Below, in pieces: positions 20,790 to 29,142 of a DNA stretch of 45,580 bases. The translations under genes were made by a program, and so were the position numbers. Numbering within the stretch: position 1 is the stretch's first letter; each line of letters starts with the position of its first letter. The DNA comes from Oscillospiraceae bacterium (GTDB lineage: Bacteria; Bacillota; Clostridia; Oscillospirales; Oscillospiraceae). The notes below the pieces were generated by a model that did no database searches, was not told the DNA's origin, and was given only the letters and a program-made list of their open reading frames with translations. The stretch covers positions 1 through 45,580 of the forward strand of contig JAFPWN010000007.1 in assembly GCA_017412765.1 (NCBI GenBank), given 5' to 3'.

Positions 20790-23381
20790 GTGAAAAAGCT
20801 CGTATGCGGGATAGTAGCGCACGTTGACGCGGGCAAGACGACGCTGTCCGAGGCGATGCTGTACGCCGCCGGCGCGATACGCAGGCTTGGCAGAGTCGAT
20901 CACGGCGACGCCTACCTTGATAATAACGCGATGGAGCGCGAGCGCGGAATTACGATCTTCTCCAAGATGGCGCGGCTCAGCTTCGGTGAAACGGAGCTTA
21001 CGCTCCTCGACACCCCCGGTCACGCAGACTTTTCCGGTGAAACGGAGAGAGTTTTTTCAGTGCTCGATATGGCTGTCCTCGTTCTCAGCGGAACTGACGG
21101 AGTTCAGGGCCACACGCGCACGATCTGGGAGCTGCTTAAAAAGTACCGCGTGCCGGTTTTCGTGTTCGTAAACAAGACCGACCTCGCCGGCTTTGACCGC
21201 GAGCGGGTCATGGCTTCTCTCGCTGCGCTCGATGAGGGTTTTGTTACGCTCGACGGCGACTGGGCTGAGGCTGTCGCGGAAAAAAGCGAGGGCGCGCTTG
21301 AGGAGTATCTCGCTACCGGCGCAGTTTCGGACTATAATCTGCGCCTTGCGATTGAAAACCTCGAGGTCTATCCGGTGCTGTTCGGCTCCGCGCTCAGAAG
21401 CGAGGGCGTGGAGGAGCTTTTAGAGGCTATAGACCGCTTTGCGCCGATCATTTCGCGCTCGTCCAATCTCGGGGCGCGGGTTTTTAAAATAATGCGCGAC
21501 AAAATGGGCGCGCGAATGACGTTTATGAAGCTCACCGGCGGCGAAATTCGGGTAAAGGATATCCTCGGCGGCGAGAAAATCGACCAGATACGCCTCTATT
21601 CAGGCGAGAAATACACGCTGGCAGATTCCGCCGAGGCGGGCGACGTCGTCGCGGTGACGGGGCTTAATTCGAGCTTTATCGGCGAGGGCTTCGGCGTTGA
21701 GAATAACGCCGAGGAGCCGTATCTCGAGCCGGTCATGAGCTTTGACGCGATACTGCCTGAGGGCGTCGGCGCGGCGTCGGCTCTGCCGAAATTCCGCATT
21801 CTCGAGGAGGAGGACCCGCTTCTGCACGTCGGCTATTCCGAGGAAACGGGGCGCATAAGCCTGCGCCTTATGGGAAAGGTGCAGACGGAGGTTGTGGCGC
21901 GTTCGCTGCGCGACCGCTTCGGGCTGGAGGTACAGTTCGGAGAGGGCGGCATAATCTACCGCGAAACCGTAAAAAACACGGTCGAGGGCGTTGGACACTA
22001 CGAACCGCTGAGGCACTACGCCGAGGCGCATATCATAATCTCGCCGCTGCCGCGCGGCAGCGGGATCGAGATCGGTTCCGTCGTGCCGGAGGACGAGCTT
22101 GACCGAAACTGGCAGAGGCTCATTCTCACGCATCTTGCGGAAAAGCAGCATCTCGGCGTGCTGACCGGCTCGCCGATAACGGACGTTCGGCTGACGCTCG
22201 CGGCGGGCAGAGCGCACCTCAAGCACACCGAGGGCGGCGACTTCCGCGAGGCGACCTATCGCGCCGTGCGCGAGGGGCTTATGGAGGCGGAGAGCCTGCT
22301 CCTCGAGCCGTGGTACGACTTTACGCTCACTCTGCCGGTGCAGAATATGGGCAGGGCGATGACAGACCTCGACCTCATGGGCGGTGAGTACGGCTCGCCG
22401 GAAGCTGCGGGCGATACCTGCGTGCTGACCGGCTCGGCGCCGGTCTCGGCGCTGTCCGGCTACGCCGCCTCCGTGACCGAGTACACGCGCGGTCTCGGGC
22501 GCCTGAGCCTCGCCTACGGCGGCTACCGCGAGTGCAAAAACGCGCAGAAGGTGATCGAGGATATCGGCTACGACCCGGAGCGCGATACGGCAAATCCCGC
22601 GGGCAGCGTCTTCTGCGCTCACGGAGCGGGGTACCTCGTGCCGTGGAACGAGGTAAAGGCGAATATGCACCTGGAGAGCGCGCTTAAGGCTGAAAAGGAG
22701 CCTGAAAGGGCGCCGGAGATTCGGAGAAGCGCCGCGCCCGCCGGCGATAAGGAGCTTATGAGCATCTTCGAGCGCACTTACGGCGAGGTGCGCCGCCGCG
22801 ACTTTCTTCCGAAGGAGGAGCGGAGAAAATATGAGGGCAGAACATCGCTCGACGATAAGAAGGTCGAGATAAAGACCCGCTTTACCGGCGCGGAGTATCT
22901 GCTCGTTGACGGCTACAACGTCATCTTCGCGTGGGACGAGCTGAAAAAGGTCAGCGCGGAGTCGCTTGACGCGGCGAGAAAGATGCTTATGGACGCGCTT
23001 TCAAACTTCCGCGGAGTCAAAAAGAACGAAATTATCCTCGTTTTCGACGCCTACAAGGTAAAGGACGGGGTCGAGAAGGTCGAGACCTACAACGGTATTT
23101 CCGTCGTTTACACCAAGGAGGCGGAGACTGCCGACACATATATCGAGCGCACGGCGCACAGGCTCTCAAAGACCCACAAGGTCTACGTCGCCACCTCGGA
23201 CGGCCCGGAGCAGATGATAATCCTCGGATCCGGCGCGCTGAGAATCACGGCGCCGGAGCTTAAGGGCGAGATAGAGCTTGCAAAGGGCGACATCGCGGAC
23301 TTCATACGCCGCAATAATCTCGCCGCCCGCACGCGCCCGATGGAGGAGGCGTTCAGAAAGGCACAACCGAAAGATGAGTAA
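20790..23381 (+). CDS. Tet(M)/EF-G-like translational GTPase fused to a Rae1/YacP-type NYN ribonuclease domain
   Basis: This is an 863-residue two-part protein. Residues 1 to about 640 follow ribosomal-protection GTPases of the Tet(M) group: G1 AHVDAGKTT, switch RERGIT, G3 DTPGHADF, G4 NKTD, then EF-G-like domains II-V. After a charged linker (about 640-700), residues 700-845 match Rae1 (YacP), an endoribonuclease that cuts mRNA in the ribosomal A site. They have YLLVDGYNVIFAW (Asp707), LVFDAYKV (Asp753), KEAETADTYIE (Glu779, Asp782) and ATSDGPEQ (Asp804). Tet(M) is about 640 residues, so the nuclease is an addition. The GTG start follows AAAAAGGGGG. Tetracycline resistance is not implied. 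Confidence 0.88.
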   Translation: MKKLVCGIVAHVDAGKTTLSEAMLYAAGAIRRLGRVDHGDAYLDNNAMERERGITIFSKMARLSFGETELTLLDTPGHADFSGETERVFSVLDMAVLVLSGTDGVQGHTRTIWELLKKYRVPVFVFVNKTDLAGFDRERVMASLAALDEGFVTLDGDWAEAVAEKSEGALEEYLATGAVSDYNLRLAIENLEVYPVLFGSALRSEGVEELLEAIDRFAPIISRSSNLGARVFKIMRDKMGARMTFMKLTGGEIRVKDILGGEKIDQIRLYSGEKYTLADSAEAGDVVAVTGLNSSFIGEGFGVENNAEEPYLEPVMSFDAILPEGVGAASALPKFRILEEEDPLLHVGYSEETGRISLRLMGKVQTEVVARSLRDRFGLEVQFGEGGIIYRETVKNTVEGVGHYEPLRHYAEAHIIISPLPRGSGIEIGSVVPEDELDRNWQRLILTHLAEKQHLGVLTGSPITDVRLTLAAGRAHLKHTEGGDFREATYRAVREGLMEAESLLLEPWYDFTLTLPVQNMGRAMTDLDLMGGEYGSPEAAGDTCVLTGSAPVSALSGYAASVTEYTRGLGRLSLAYGGYRECKNAQKVIEDIGYDPERDTANPAGSVFCAHGAGYLVPWNEVKANMHLESALKAEKEPERAPEIRRSAAPAGDKELMSIFERTYGEVRRRDFLPKEERRKYEGRTSLDDKKVEIKTRFTGAEYLLVDGYNVIFAWDELKKVSAESLDAARKMLMDALSNFRGVKKNEIILVFDAYKVKDGVEKVETYNGISVVYTKEAETADTYIERTAHRLSKTHKVYVATSDGPEQMIILGSGALRITAPELKGEIELAKGDIADFIRRNNLAARTRPMEEAFRKAQPKDE

Positions 23382-23385
23382 AACT

Positions 23386-23417
23386 AAAGAGCCGGTCGCT
23401 TTATACCGGCTCTTTTT
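23386..23417 (+). terminator. Terminator after the GTPase-nuclease gene
   Basis: The 11-bp stem AAAGAGCCGGT/ACCGGCTCTTT has an 8-nt loop and ends in five T residues. Confidence 0.85.
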
Positions 23418-23451
23418 CGGTGTAGGATAGCCGTGAAAGGAGATGAAGCGC

Positions 23452-24474
23452 ATGGAAAACATGGGCAAAAAGATAAAGGAGCTGCGCCTGCGGCACAATC
23501 TCACGCAGGAGGCGCTCGCCGAGGCAGTCGGAGTGACTGCGCAGGCGGTATCGAAGTGGGAAACGGGGGCGGGTTATCCCGACATAACGGCTCTGCCGGT
23601 GCTGTCCGAGACTCTCGGCGTTACGCTCGACGAGCTGTTCGATCTGACCGAAGAGCGCCACCTCGCGCGAATCGAAACGATGCTCGACGAGGGCGCTGAT
23701 ATGTCGGACGAAAACTATGCATACGCAAGAAGAGTGCTGACGGAGGGGCTTCAGAAGCCGGAAACGCGCGGCCGCTGCCTTACGATGCTGTCTGACCTTA
23801 TGCTGGCGCGCGGCGATAAATATTACGCAGAGGCGGAGAGGTACGCAAAAGAGGCGCTGGAGGTTGAGCCGGAGAAGAAGGACAACCACTCGTGCTACAA
23901 CATGGCGGTGAAGGGCCACGTCTGGGACTGGTGCGAGTCAAATCACGCGGAGTATATAGACTTCTATAAAGCTTTCATCGGGAAAAATCCGAACTACGCG
24001 CCGGGTTATCTCTGGCTTCTCGACAAGCTCATCGTAGACGGCAGGCTCGCGGAGGCGCGGGAGTATCTTGCGAGGATGAAACGAGTACGCGACAGTTACC
24101 ACGTCGAGCTCTACGCCGGGTGGATCGAGGAAAAGGCGGGAAACCGCGAGAAGGCGGACGAGCTTTGGGATAAAATGGCTGAGAAGTACCCGGATATATG
24201 GTTCGTATTCTCCGCGCGCGGCGATAACTTCGCTAAGCGCGCCGAATGGGATAAGGCGATAGCCGAGTACAAGCGCGCCTTCGAGCTTCAGACCGAAAAG
24301 CCGCGCTACACCGATAATCTTCTCAGCATAGCCCAGATCTATGAGATAAAGGGCTGCAGGACTGCGGCGATCGAGGCATACAAGGCGACCATCGACCTTC
24401 TGGCTGAGGACTGGCAGCTCACCGAGGGGTTTGAGGTGAGAAGAATAAAAGAGAAAATAAAGGCGCTTAGCTGA
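23452..24474 (+). CDS. XRE-family regulator with TPR-like C-terminal repeats
   Basis: This 340-residue protein has an N-terminal HTH (about 1-62: IKELRLRHNLTQEALAEAVG, then TAQAVSKWETGAGYPD). A long helical region follows with repeated A/W-rich helix pairs resembling tetratricopeptide repeats (for example AEYKRAFELQTEKPRYTDN). This arrangement is common in Firmicutes cytoplasmic regulators, some controlled by peptides. The ATG at 23452 is nine bases after AAAGGAG; an ATG at 23443 touches the ribosome binding site and is less likely. Another XRE protein follows after a terminator-like hairpin. Confidence 0.85.
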   Translation: MENMGKKIKELRLRHNLTQEALAEAVGVTAQAVSKWETGAGYPDITALPVLSETLGVTLDELFDLTEERHLARIETMLDEGADMSDENYAYARRVLTEGLQKPETRGRCLTMLSDLMLARGDKYYAEAERYAKEALEVEPEKKDNHSCYNMAVKGHVWDWCESNHAEYIDFYKAFIGKNPNYAPGYLWLLDKLIVDGRLAEAREYLARMKRVRDSYHVELYAGWIEEKAGNREKADELWDKMAEKYPDIWFVFSARGDNFAKRAEWDKAIAEYKRAFELQTEKPRYTDNLLSIAQIYEIKGCRTAAIEAYKATIDLLAEDWQLTEGFEVRRIKEKIKALS

Positions 24475-24499
24475 CTCCACGCAGCGTGGGTAGCTTTTT
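24469..24499 (+). terminator. Terminator-like hairpin overlapping the XRE-TPR stop codon
   Basis: AGCT and CCAC pair with GTGG and AGCT in an interrupted stem, followed by TTTTT. Confidence 0.6.
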
Positions 24500-24540
24500 A
24501 ACAGATGACGTGTTATTCTCAGACAAAAGGAGCTGATTTT

Positions 24541-25125
24541 ATGGATAATTACGTCACGGGCGCGGCGATCCGCAGAAAGCGCGAGGAAAAGGGGATGACG
24601 CAGGAGGAGCTTGCAAACAGACTCTCCGTCAGCGGAAAGGCCGTTTCAAAGTGGGAGACAGGCCAGGGCTTTCCCGACGTGAGCCTTCTCGAGCCGATCG
24701 CCGGCGCGCTCGGAATATCGGTGATCGAGCTCATTTCCGGCGAGGATATCCGCAACCGCAACCGCGCTTTCAATATGGCAAGGTGCCGGTTTTACGTCTG
24801 CCCGGTGTGCGGAAACGTGATAACCGCCGCGGGCGAGGCGCTCATATCCTGCTGCGGAGTGACGCTGCCGCCGCTCGAGCCCGAGGAGATTGACGGAGAG
24901 CACTGTATCTCTGCTGAAGCCGTCGAGGACGAATACTACGTCACGCTCAACCACCCGATGGAGCGGGAGCATTACGTTTCGTTCCTTGCGGCGGTGACGG
25001 ATAACGGCGTCAGCATAGTGAAGCTCTACCCCGAGGGCGGGTGCGGGGCGCGGTTCAAAATGAGCCGCGTGCAGAGGCTCTTTGCATACTGCAACCGCCA
25101 CGGTCTGTTCTGCGTGAAGGTATAA
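24541..25125 (+). CDS. XRE HTH fused to a complete desulfoferrodoxin (superoxide reductase) domain
   Basis: This is a 194-residue protein. Residues 1-62 form an XRE HTH (IRRKREEKGMTQEELANRLS, KAVSKWETGQGFPD). Residues 82-106 carry the Fe(Cys)4 desulforedoxin pattern, CPVC (87, 90) and CC (104, 105). Residues 115-194 match the superoxide reductase domain with all five iron ligands: His121, His138 and His144 (NHPMEREHY), Cys184 and His187 (AYCNRHGLF). Superoxide reductase turns superoxide into peroxide. Fusion to an HTH suggests either an oxidant-sensing regulator or a DNA-tethered enzyme. AAAAGGAGC precedes the ATG. The MITE-like repeat begins at its stop codon. Confidence 0.88.
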   Translation: MDNYVTGAAIRRKREEKGMTQEELANRLSVSGKAVSKWETGQGFPDVSLLEPIAGALGISVIELISGEDIRNRNRAFNMARCRFYVCPVCGNVITAAGEALISCCGVTLPPLEPEEIDGEHCISAEAVEDEYYVTLNHPMEREHYVSFLAAVTDNGVSIVKLYPEGGCGARFKMSRVQRLFAYCNRHGLFCVKV

Positions 25126-25290
25126 TACTAAACCTTAATAGAAACCTGACAGTCCTTCTGGCAGAAATTGCGCCATACTGCGTTAGCCCCCTTGACCATA
25201 TATATCCATTATGCTCTGCTTTTCTGCCTTGTCCGGCACAATTTCTGCTCAGAATTACAAGTCAGTTTTATATCAAGGATTAGTATAATA
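25121..25290. mobile_element. MITE-like element with about 50-bp imperfect terminal inverted repeats
   Basis: The left arm (25121-25175) and the reverse complement of the right arm (25236-25290) align along their whole length with a few mismatches. Shared blocks are TACTAA-CCTT-ATA, the CTGAC block and GCAGAAATTG-GCC. The roughly 60-bp centre has no ORF. The element begins inside the stop codon region of the XRE-desulfoferrodoxin gene and ends next to the kdgK terminator. No transposase is present, so it would be non-autonomous. Target duplication cannot be confirmed. Confidence 0.65.
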
Positions 25291-25291
25291 A

Positions 25292-25315
25292 AATCCCCCG
25301 ATTCCTCGGGGGATT
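25292..25315 (-). terminator. Terminator of the kdgK transcript
   Basis: AATCCCCCGA/TCGGGGGATT stem of 10 bp with a 4-nt loop, followed on the minus strand by TTTATT. Confidence 0.8.
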
Positions 25316-25331
25316 AAAAATTTTAAATACC

Positions 25332-26417
25332 TTATCTCTTTATATCGTAGTTCATGTTCATGATGCTGCGGATCTGGTCTGCGGAGTCGGTGATGTTCGC
25401 GTCGCCGCGGATGGTGTGCTTGATGACCGACGAAGCGACGGCGAAGTTTACCATATCTTCAGGACTGTAGTTGTTCATCATGGCGTAGATAAGACCGGAG
25501 GCAAAGGCGTCGCCGCCGCCGACGCGGTCGAGGATGTTGAAGGTGAAGAGCTTCGACTCCCAAGTTCTGCCCTCGTACCACATATAAGCCATGAGGCTGT
25601 TCTCGGAGCCGGAGTGAGCGTAGCGGACGTGGCGCGCGATGCACTTGATGTTCGGATAGCGCTTCACAAACTCGCGGAAAATGTTATCCTGCTCGCCGAA
25701 GCGCGGCTGGAGCGGAACGCCGTCCTTGACGTCACCCTTGGAGTGGTCGTTTTCATCGACCCAGAGGTGATACGGCTCGATACCGAGAAGAACGTCGACG
25801 TAGGGGAGCACCTGAGTGCAGTAATCTCTCGCTTCCTCCCAGGTCCAGAGACGGGAGCGGAAGTTGCCGTCGAAGGAAACGGTGAGCCCGAGCTCCTTTG
25901 CCTTCTTCGCGCACGCGAGAATGAAATCGGCGCAGGAGGGGCTGAGCGCCGGAGTGATGCCGGAGAGATGCAGCCAGTCGAAGTCCTTGAGAAGCGCATC
26001 GAGATCGACCTTTGTCAGATCGTACTCGGTGATGGCGCTGTGCTTGCGGTCGTAGGTCACCTTAGAGGCGCGGATCCCGTAGCCGGTCTCGAGGTAGTAG
26101 GTGCCGAGACGGTGGGTCGGAGTCTCCTCGGGGGTCGAGAGAATGACCGGCGTGCAGTGAACGTCGTTTGAGCGGAGCATACGGATGGCGCTCTTTCCGA
26201 TGGAGTTGTTCGGCACTACGGAGAAGAAGGTGGAATCAATGCCGAGGTTTGCGAGCGCGAGGGCGATATTCGCCTCAGAACCGCCGTAGCTTGCCTCAAA
26301 GGAGTTCGCCGCGCGGATCTTGTCATAGTTCGGCGGGGTCAGACGAAGCATTATCTCACCGATAGTGATGAAGCGGTTATTACCGTCAGAGTGCAGGAGC
26401 GGGTTTTTGTGTTCCAT
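25332..26417 (-). CDS. kdgK: 2-keto-3-deoxygluconate kinase (PfkB family)
   Basis: It phosphorylates 2-keto-3-deoxygluconate, the step before Eda in uronate catabolism. The 361-residue PfkB protein has the N-terminal SYGGSEANIALALANLG motif, a FDGNFRSRLW substrate segment and the C-terminal GGGDAFASGLIYAM signature with the catalytic Asp. It is slightly longer than typical KdgK because of an insertion around residues 215-250. It follows the pectin methylesterase gene by one base on the same strand, so they form one minus-strand operon divergent from the transporter. Confidence 0.9.
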   Translation of the reverse strand: MEHKNPLLHSDGNNRFITIGEIMLRLTPPNYDKIRAANSFEASYGGSEANIALALANLGIDSTFFSVVPNNSIGKSAIRMLRSNDVHCTPVILSTPEETPTHRLGTYYLETGYGIRASKVTYDRKHSAITEYDLTKVDLDALLKDFDWLHLSGITPALSPSCADFILACAKKAKELGLTVSFDGNFRSRLWTWEEARDYCTQVLPYVDVLLGIEPYHLWVDENDHSKGDVKDGVPLQPRFGEQDNIFREFVKRYPNIKCIARHVRYAHSGSENSLMAYMWYEGRTWESKLFTFNILDRVGGGDAFASGLIYAMMNNYSPEDMVNFAVASSVIKHTIRGDANITDSADQIRSIMNMNYDIKR

Positions 26418-26418
26418 T

Positions 26419-27297
26419 TTATAATTCCTCCTTCTTATTTATCCATGATACTCGTGTATTTATAATAGGTGTTTCATAAAATCTTGCGGTTTTGTCGCGC
26501 TCGGTGTCGTTCCACTTGTCAAAGCCCTCCGGCGCTATGTGACTGCCGTACTCGCAGTCGGTAAACCTTGCGATGCCGTAGTCGCGCCATGGCCTTGCAA
26601 GATAGATGCCGGAAACGCCGTCCTCCGCGGTAAAGCGGCAGCGGCGAAACTCCATGCCGGTCGTGTTCTCAAGCCCGTGAGCCGGCGCGCAGACGTAGCC
26701 GACGCCGCGCTTATCCCACAGAGAGCGGATCTCGCAGTCCTCAAACACCGCGTCGCCGCAGCCGAAGATGAAATCGACCGTTCCCTCGATAAGGCACCTT
26801 TTAAATACCTGCTTCATCGGCTCGTAGCGCCGCAACTCCGGCGGGAGCATATCGACGTAGCGCTGCGTGAGATCGTAGGGCAGAGGTCCGCAGAAGAGAG
26901 TGTCCTGCGTCGAGGTGAGGCGGCAGTCCGTCATCTCGAAGCCGCCGCCGTAGACGGTCAGCGCGACCTCCTGACCGAGCACCTCCGGATAGCGCGAGTA
27001 GTTTTTTACGGTCAATCCGGTCATTCTGACGTTATCGCCCGTAACGGCGAGGGTAAACGTGCGGAACGTGTTGAACTCGCGCCCGTCCGGGTGCGGCTTT
27101 CTGGCGTAATCGCCGAATTCGAGCACCGTTTTATCCATTCCGGCGCCGATTATCGTCACGTTTGAGGCGCTGAGAACGAATTTTCCGCGGTAGATTCCCT
27201 CAGAAAGATGTACAATACAGTCATTTTGCAAATTTGTTAAAATTGTATTAAGAGAATCTGAGGGCGAAATATATATATTCTGCGGCATATTTTCCAT
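26419..27297 (-). CDS. Pectin methylesterase (CE8), cytoplasmic
   Basis: It removes methyl groups from galacturonan. The 292-residue right-handed beta-helix protein carries every expected active-site residue: Gln109, Gln131-Asp132 (STQDTLF), Asp175 (GTVDFIFG), Arg235 and Trp237 (LARPWRDYG). About 20 extra residues lie between the two Asp motifs. The N-terminus (MENMPQNIYISPSD) is polar with no signal peptide, so it would act inside the cell on imported, still-methylated oligomers. It is the first gene of the minus-strand pair with kdgK. Confidence 0.92.
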   Translation of the reverse strand: MENMPQNIYISPSDSLNTILTNLQNDCIVHLSEGIYRGKFVLSASNVTIIGAGMDKTVLEFGDYARKPHPDGREFNTFRTFTLAVTGDNVRMTGLTVKNYSRYPEVLGQEVALTVYGGGFEMTDCRLTSTQDTLFCGPLPYDLTQRYVDMLPPELRRYEPMKQVFKRCLIEGTVDFIFGCGDAVFEDCEIRSLWDKRGVGYVCAPAHGLENTTGMEFRRCRFTAEDGVSGIYLARPWRDYGIARFTDCEYGSHIAPEGFDKWNDTERDKTARFYETPIINTRVSWINKKEEL

Positions 27298-27487
27298 TTT
27301 TTCACCCCTATTTAGCAGTAATTTGACTAAGACGTATTATAGCATAATGTCAAAATAATAAAAATGGCACAAGCCAAAGATGTCTTTTTTGTGCATAAAG
27401 TAAATCGTTTTTGATATGTACAATTAAGATGTCAAAATTCTATAATAAATGAGCAATAAATTCCGTCATAATCGCTATAGGTGTGAG
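27298..27487. promoter_or_regulatory. Divergent control region of the pectin locus
   Basis: AT-rich 190 bp between the esterase-kdgK operon and the transporter operon. It has a TATAAT-like -10 for the minus strand (27341-27336), a second TATAAT at 27441-27446 on the plus strand, the direct repeat ATGTCAAAAT at 27347-27356 and 27429-27438, and inverted TTTGAC/GTCAAA at 27322-27327 and 27349-27354. Direct repeats 82 bp apart would suit an AraC-type regulator. No clear -35 for the plus-strand -10 is seen, which fits an activated promoter. Confidence 0.45.
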
Positions 27488-28075
27488 ATGCAGAAACAGA
27501 GATCATTTTCCGAATACAGAAACATAGATCTGGTGCTGTTTGCGGTAATGCTTGCCGTTTCCGAAACGCTCATCGTCAATGCTTCGGTCAGATGGTTCCC
27601 GATGGAGGCCTACACGGTTTCCGTCGTCGGCGCCATAACGAGCATCGTGATGATGCGCTGGGGATTCTGGGCGGGCATGCACGCATTCTTCGGCGGCATT
27701 GTTTACTGCTTTGCCTCCGGAGCGGGCCCCCGGCACTATATCGTGTACTGCGTCGGCAATCTCTTCTCTCTTATAGCTATGGCGATGGTAAAGCTTCTCG
27801 GTAAAGAGGCGATACGGGATTCGGCGGCAAAGAGCGTGATCTTCGCTCTTATCGTAACGGTTCTCATGCAGCTCGGGCGCGGACTGACGTCAATGCTCTT
27901 CGGCTCTGACGTTCTTGATGCGTTCGGCTTCGTTACGACCGACGCGCTTTCACTGGTCTTTTCAGCGGTGATCGTGTGGATAGCGCGGCGGCTGGACGGA
28001 ATCTTTGAGGACCAAAAACATTATCTTCTCCGCCTCAAGGAGGCTGAGAGGAAAGAAAAGGGAGGAACCCAATGA
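27488..28075 (+). CDS. Small integral membrane protein, ECF S-component-like, first gene of transporter operon
   Basis: This 195-residue protein has about five or six predicted membrane helices (roughly 13-34, 43-60, 64-82, 84-103, 117-138, 143-166). Its small size and the RNIDLVLFAVMLAVSETLIV start recall substrate-binding S components of ECF transporters, but no ECF module genes are nearby. It overlaps the first permease by four bases, so a role with the sugar ABC importer is likely. The ATG at 27488 is chosen because AGGTG precedes it; the earlier ATG at 27449 has no ribosome binding site. Confidence 0.5.
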   Translation: MQKQRSFSEYRNIDLVLFAVMLAVSETLIVNASVRWFPMEAYTVSVVGAITSIVMMRWGFWAGMHAFFGGIVYCFASGAGPRHYIVYCVGNLFSLIAMAMVKLLGKEAIRDSAAKSVIFALIVTVLMQLGRGLTSMLFGSDVLDAFGFVTTDALSLVFSAVIVWIARRLDGIFEDQKHYLLRLKEAERKEKGGTQ

Positions 28076-29124
28076 AGAACAAGGCAGCTGACTTCCTTAT
28101 CCTGGATAAGGAGACGGGGAAATACCGGGAAAACCCCGAACAACTTGTCCGCGATGACGTCGAAAAGCACTATTGGCGTCATGTCGGGCTCACGGTTCTG
28201 AAGGACTGGCGCCTTTATTTGATGCTCGTCCCGATGATCCTCGTTTTCCTTTTCTGGCGTTACTTCCCGATGTACGAGCTCCTCGGCTCGTTCAAGGTAT
28301 CGGACGACGTCAAACCTGTTGCGGAGCAGTTCTTCTCCGGCTTTTCGTATTTTAAGCGCCTTCTCGTAGGCGGCGACAGTATGTCAACCGAGTTCTGGAG
28401 AGCGATGAGAAACACCTTCCTTCTCTCGTTCTACGGTCTCTGCTTCGGCTTCCCGATGCCGATCATTCTGGCGCTGTTCTTCAACGAGGTGCGCTCCAAT
28501 GCCGCGAGAAGCGTATATCAGGTGCTCACCTACCTGCCTAAGTTCATGTCCACCGTCGTTATGACCTCTCTCGTGACCATGCTTGTAAAGCAGGGCTCCC
28601 TCACGAGCGGAATGGGCATCGTTTCTCAGGCACTTGCCGGACTCGGACTGGTCAGTCAGGAGACGGCGAACGCGGGTCTTCTGAATAACCCGCAATTCTT
28701 CCGCGCGATCTACCAGATCTCCGGTATCTGGGAGGGCGCTGGCTACGACTCCATCGTATTCTTCGCTGCTATCATCGCGATCAGCCCCACCTCCTACGAG
28801 GCTGCTCAGATCGACGGCGCGAACAAGTGGGCTCAGATGAGATACGTGGTGCTTCCGAGCATACTCTCCACTATCGTCATCATGCTCATCACGAGAATCG
28901 GCTCGCTTCTCAACATCGGTTATGAGAAGGTCCTCCTTCTTTATAACCCCAACACCTACGTTACCGCTGATGTCGTTTCGACCTTCGCGCAGCGCTACGG
29001 TCTTGCCGGAGCTGCAAAGGGCATAGCTTCCGCCGCTGAAATGATGAATAACGTCATAGGAATGCTGCTCGTTATCGGCGCTAACACCATCGCACGCAAG
29101 GCGTCCGATGTTTCGCTCTACTAA
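28072..29124 (+). CDS. Sugar ABC transporter permease 1 (LplB-like)
   Basis: This 350-residue inner-membrane permease has a soluble, charged N-terminal 45 residues, then six hydrophobic helices. The EAA loop SYEAAQIDGANKWAQMRYV, near residue 240, docks the ATPase. It matches the LplB/YteP type used for complex oligosaccharides in Firmicutes. It is co-transcribed with permease 2 and the binding protein. The long N-terminal extension is usual for this subgroup. Confidence 0.9.
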   Translation: MKNKAADFLILDKETGKYRENPEQLVRDDVEKHYWRHVGLTVLKDWRLYLMLVPMILVFLFWRYFPMYELLGSFKVSDDVKPVAEQFFSGFSYFKRLLVGGDSMSTEFWRAMRNTFLLSFYGLCFGFPMPIILALFFNEVRSNAARSVYQVLTYLPKFMSTVVMTSLVTMLVKQGSLTSGMGIVSQALAGLGLVSQETANAGLLNNPQFFRAIYQISGIWEGAGYDSIVFFAAIIAISPTSYEAAQIDGANKWAQMRYVVLPSILSTIVIMLITRIGSLLNIGYEKVLLLYNPNTYVTADVVSTFAQRYGLAGAAKGIASAAEMMNNVIGMLLVIGANTIARKASDVSLY

Positions 29125-29142
29125 TTATTAGGAGGTTTCACC

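Noticed and set aside
20790-23381. Annotation as a tetracycline-resistance gene
   Set aside because: It belongs to the Tet(M)-like GTPase group, but the nuclease fusion, chromosomal context and divergent C-terminal domains do not support a resistance call from sequence alone.
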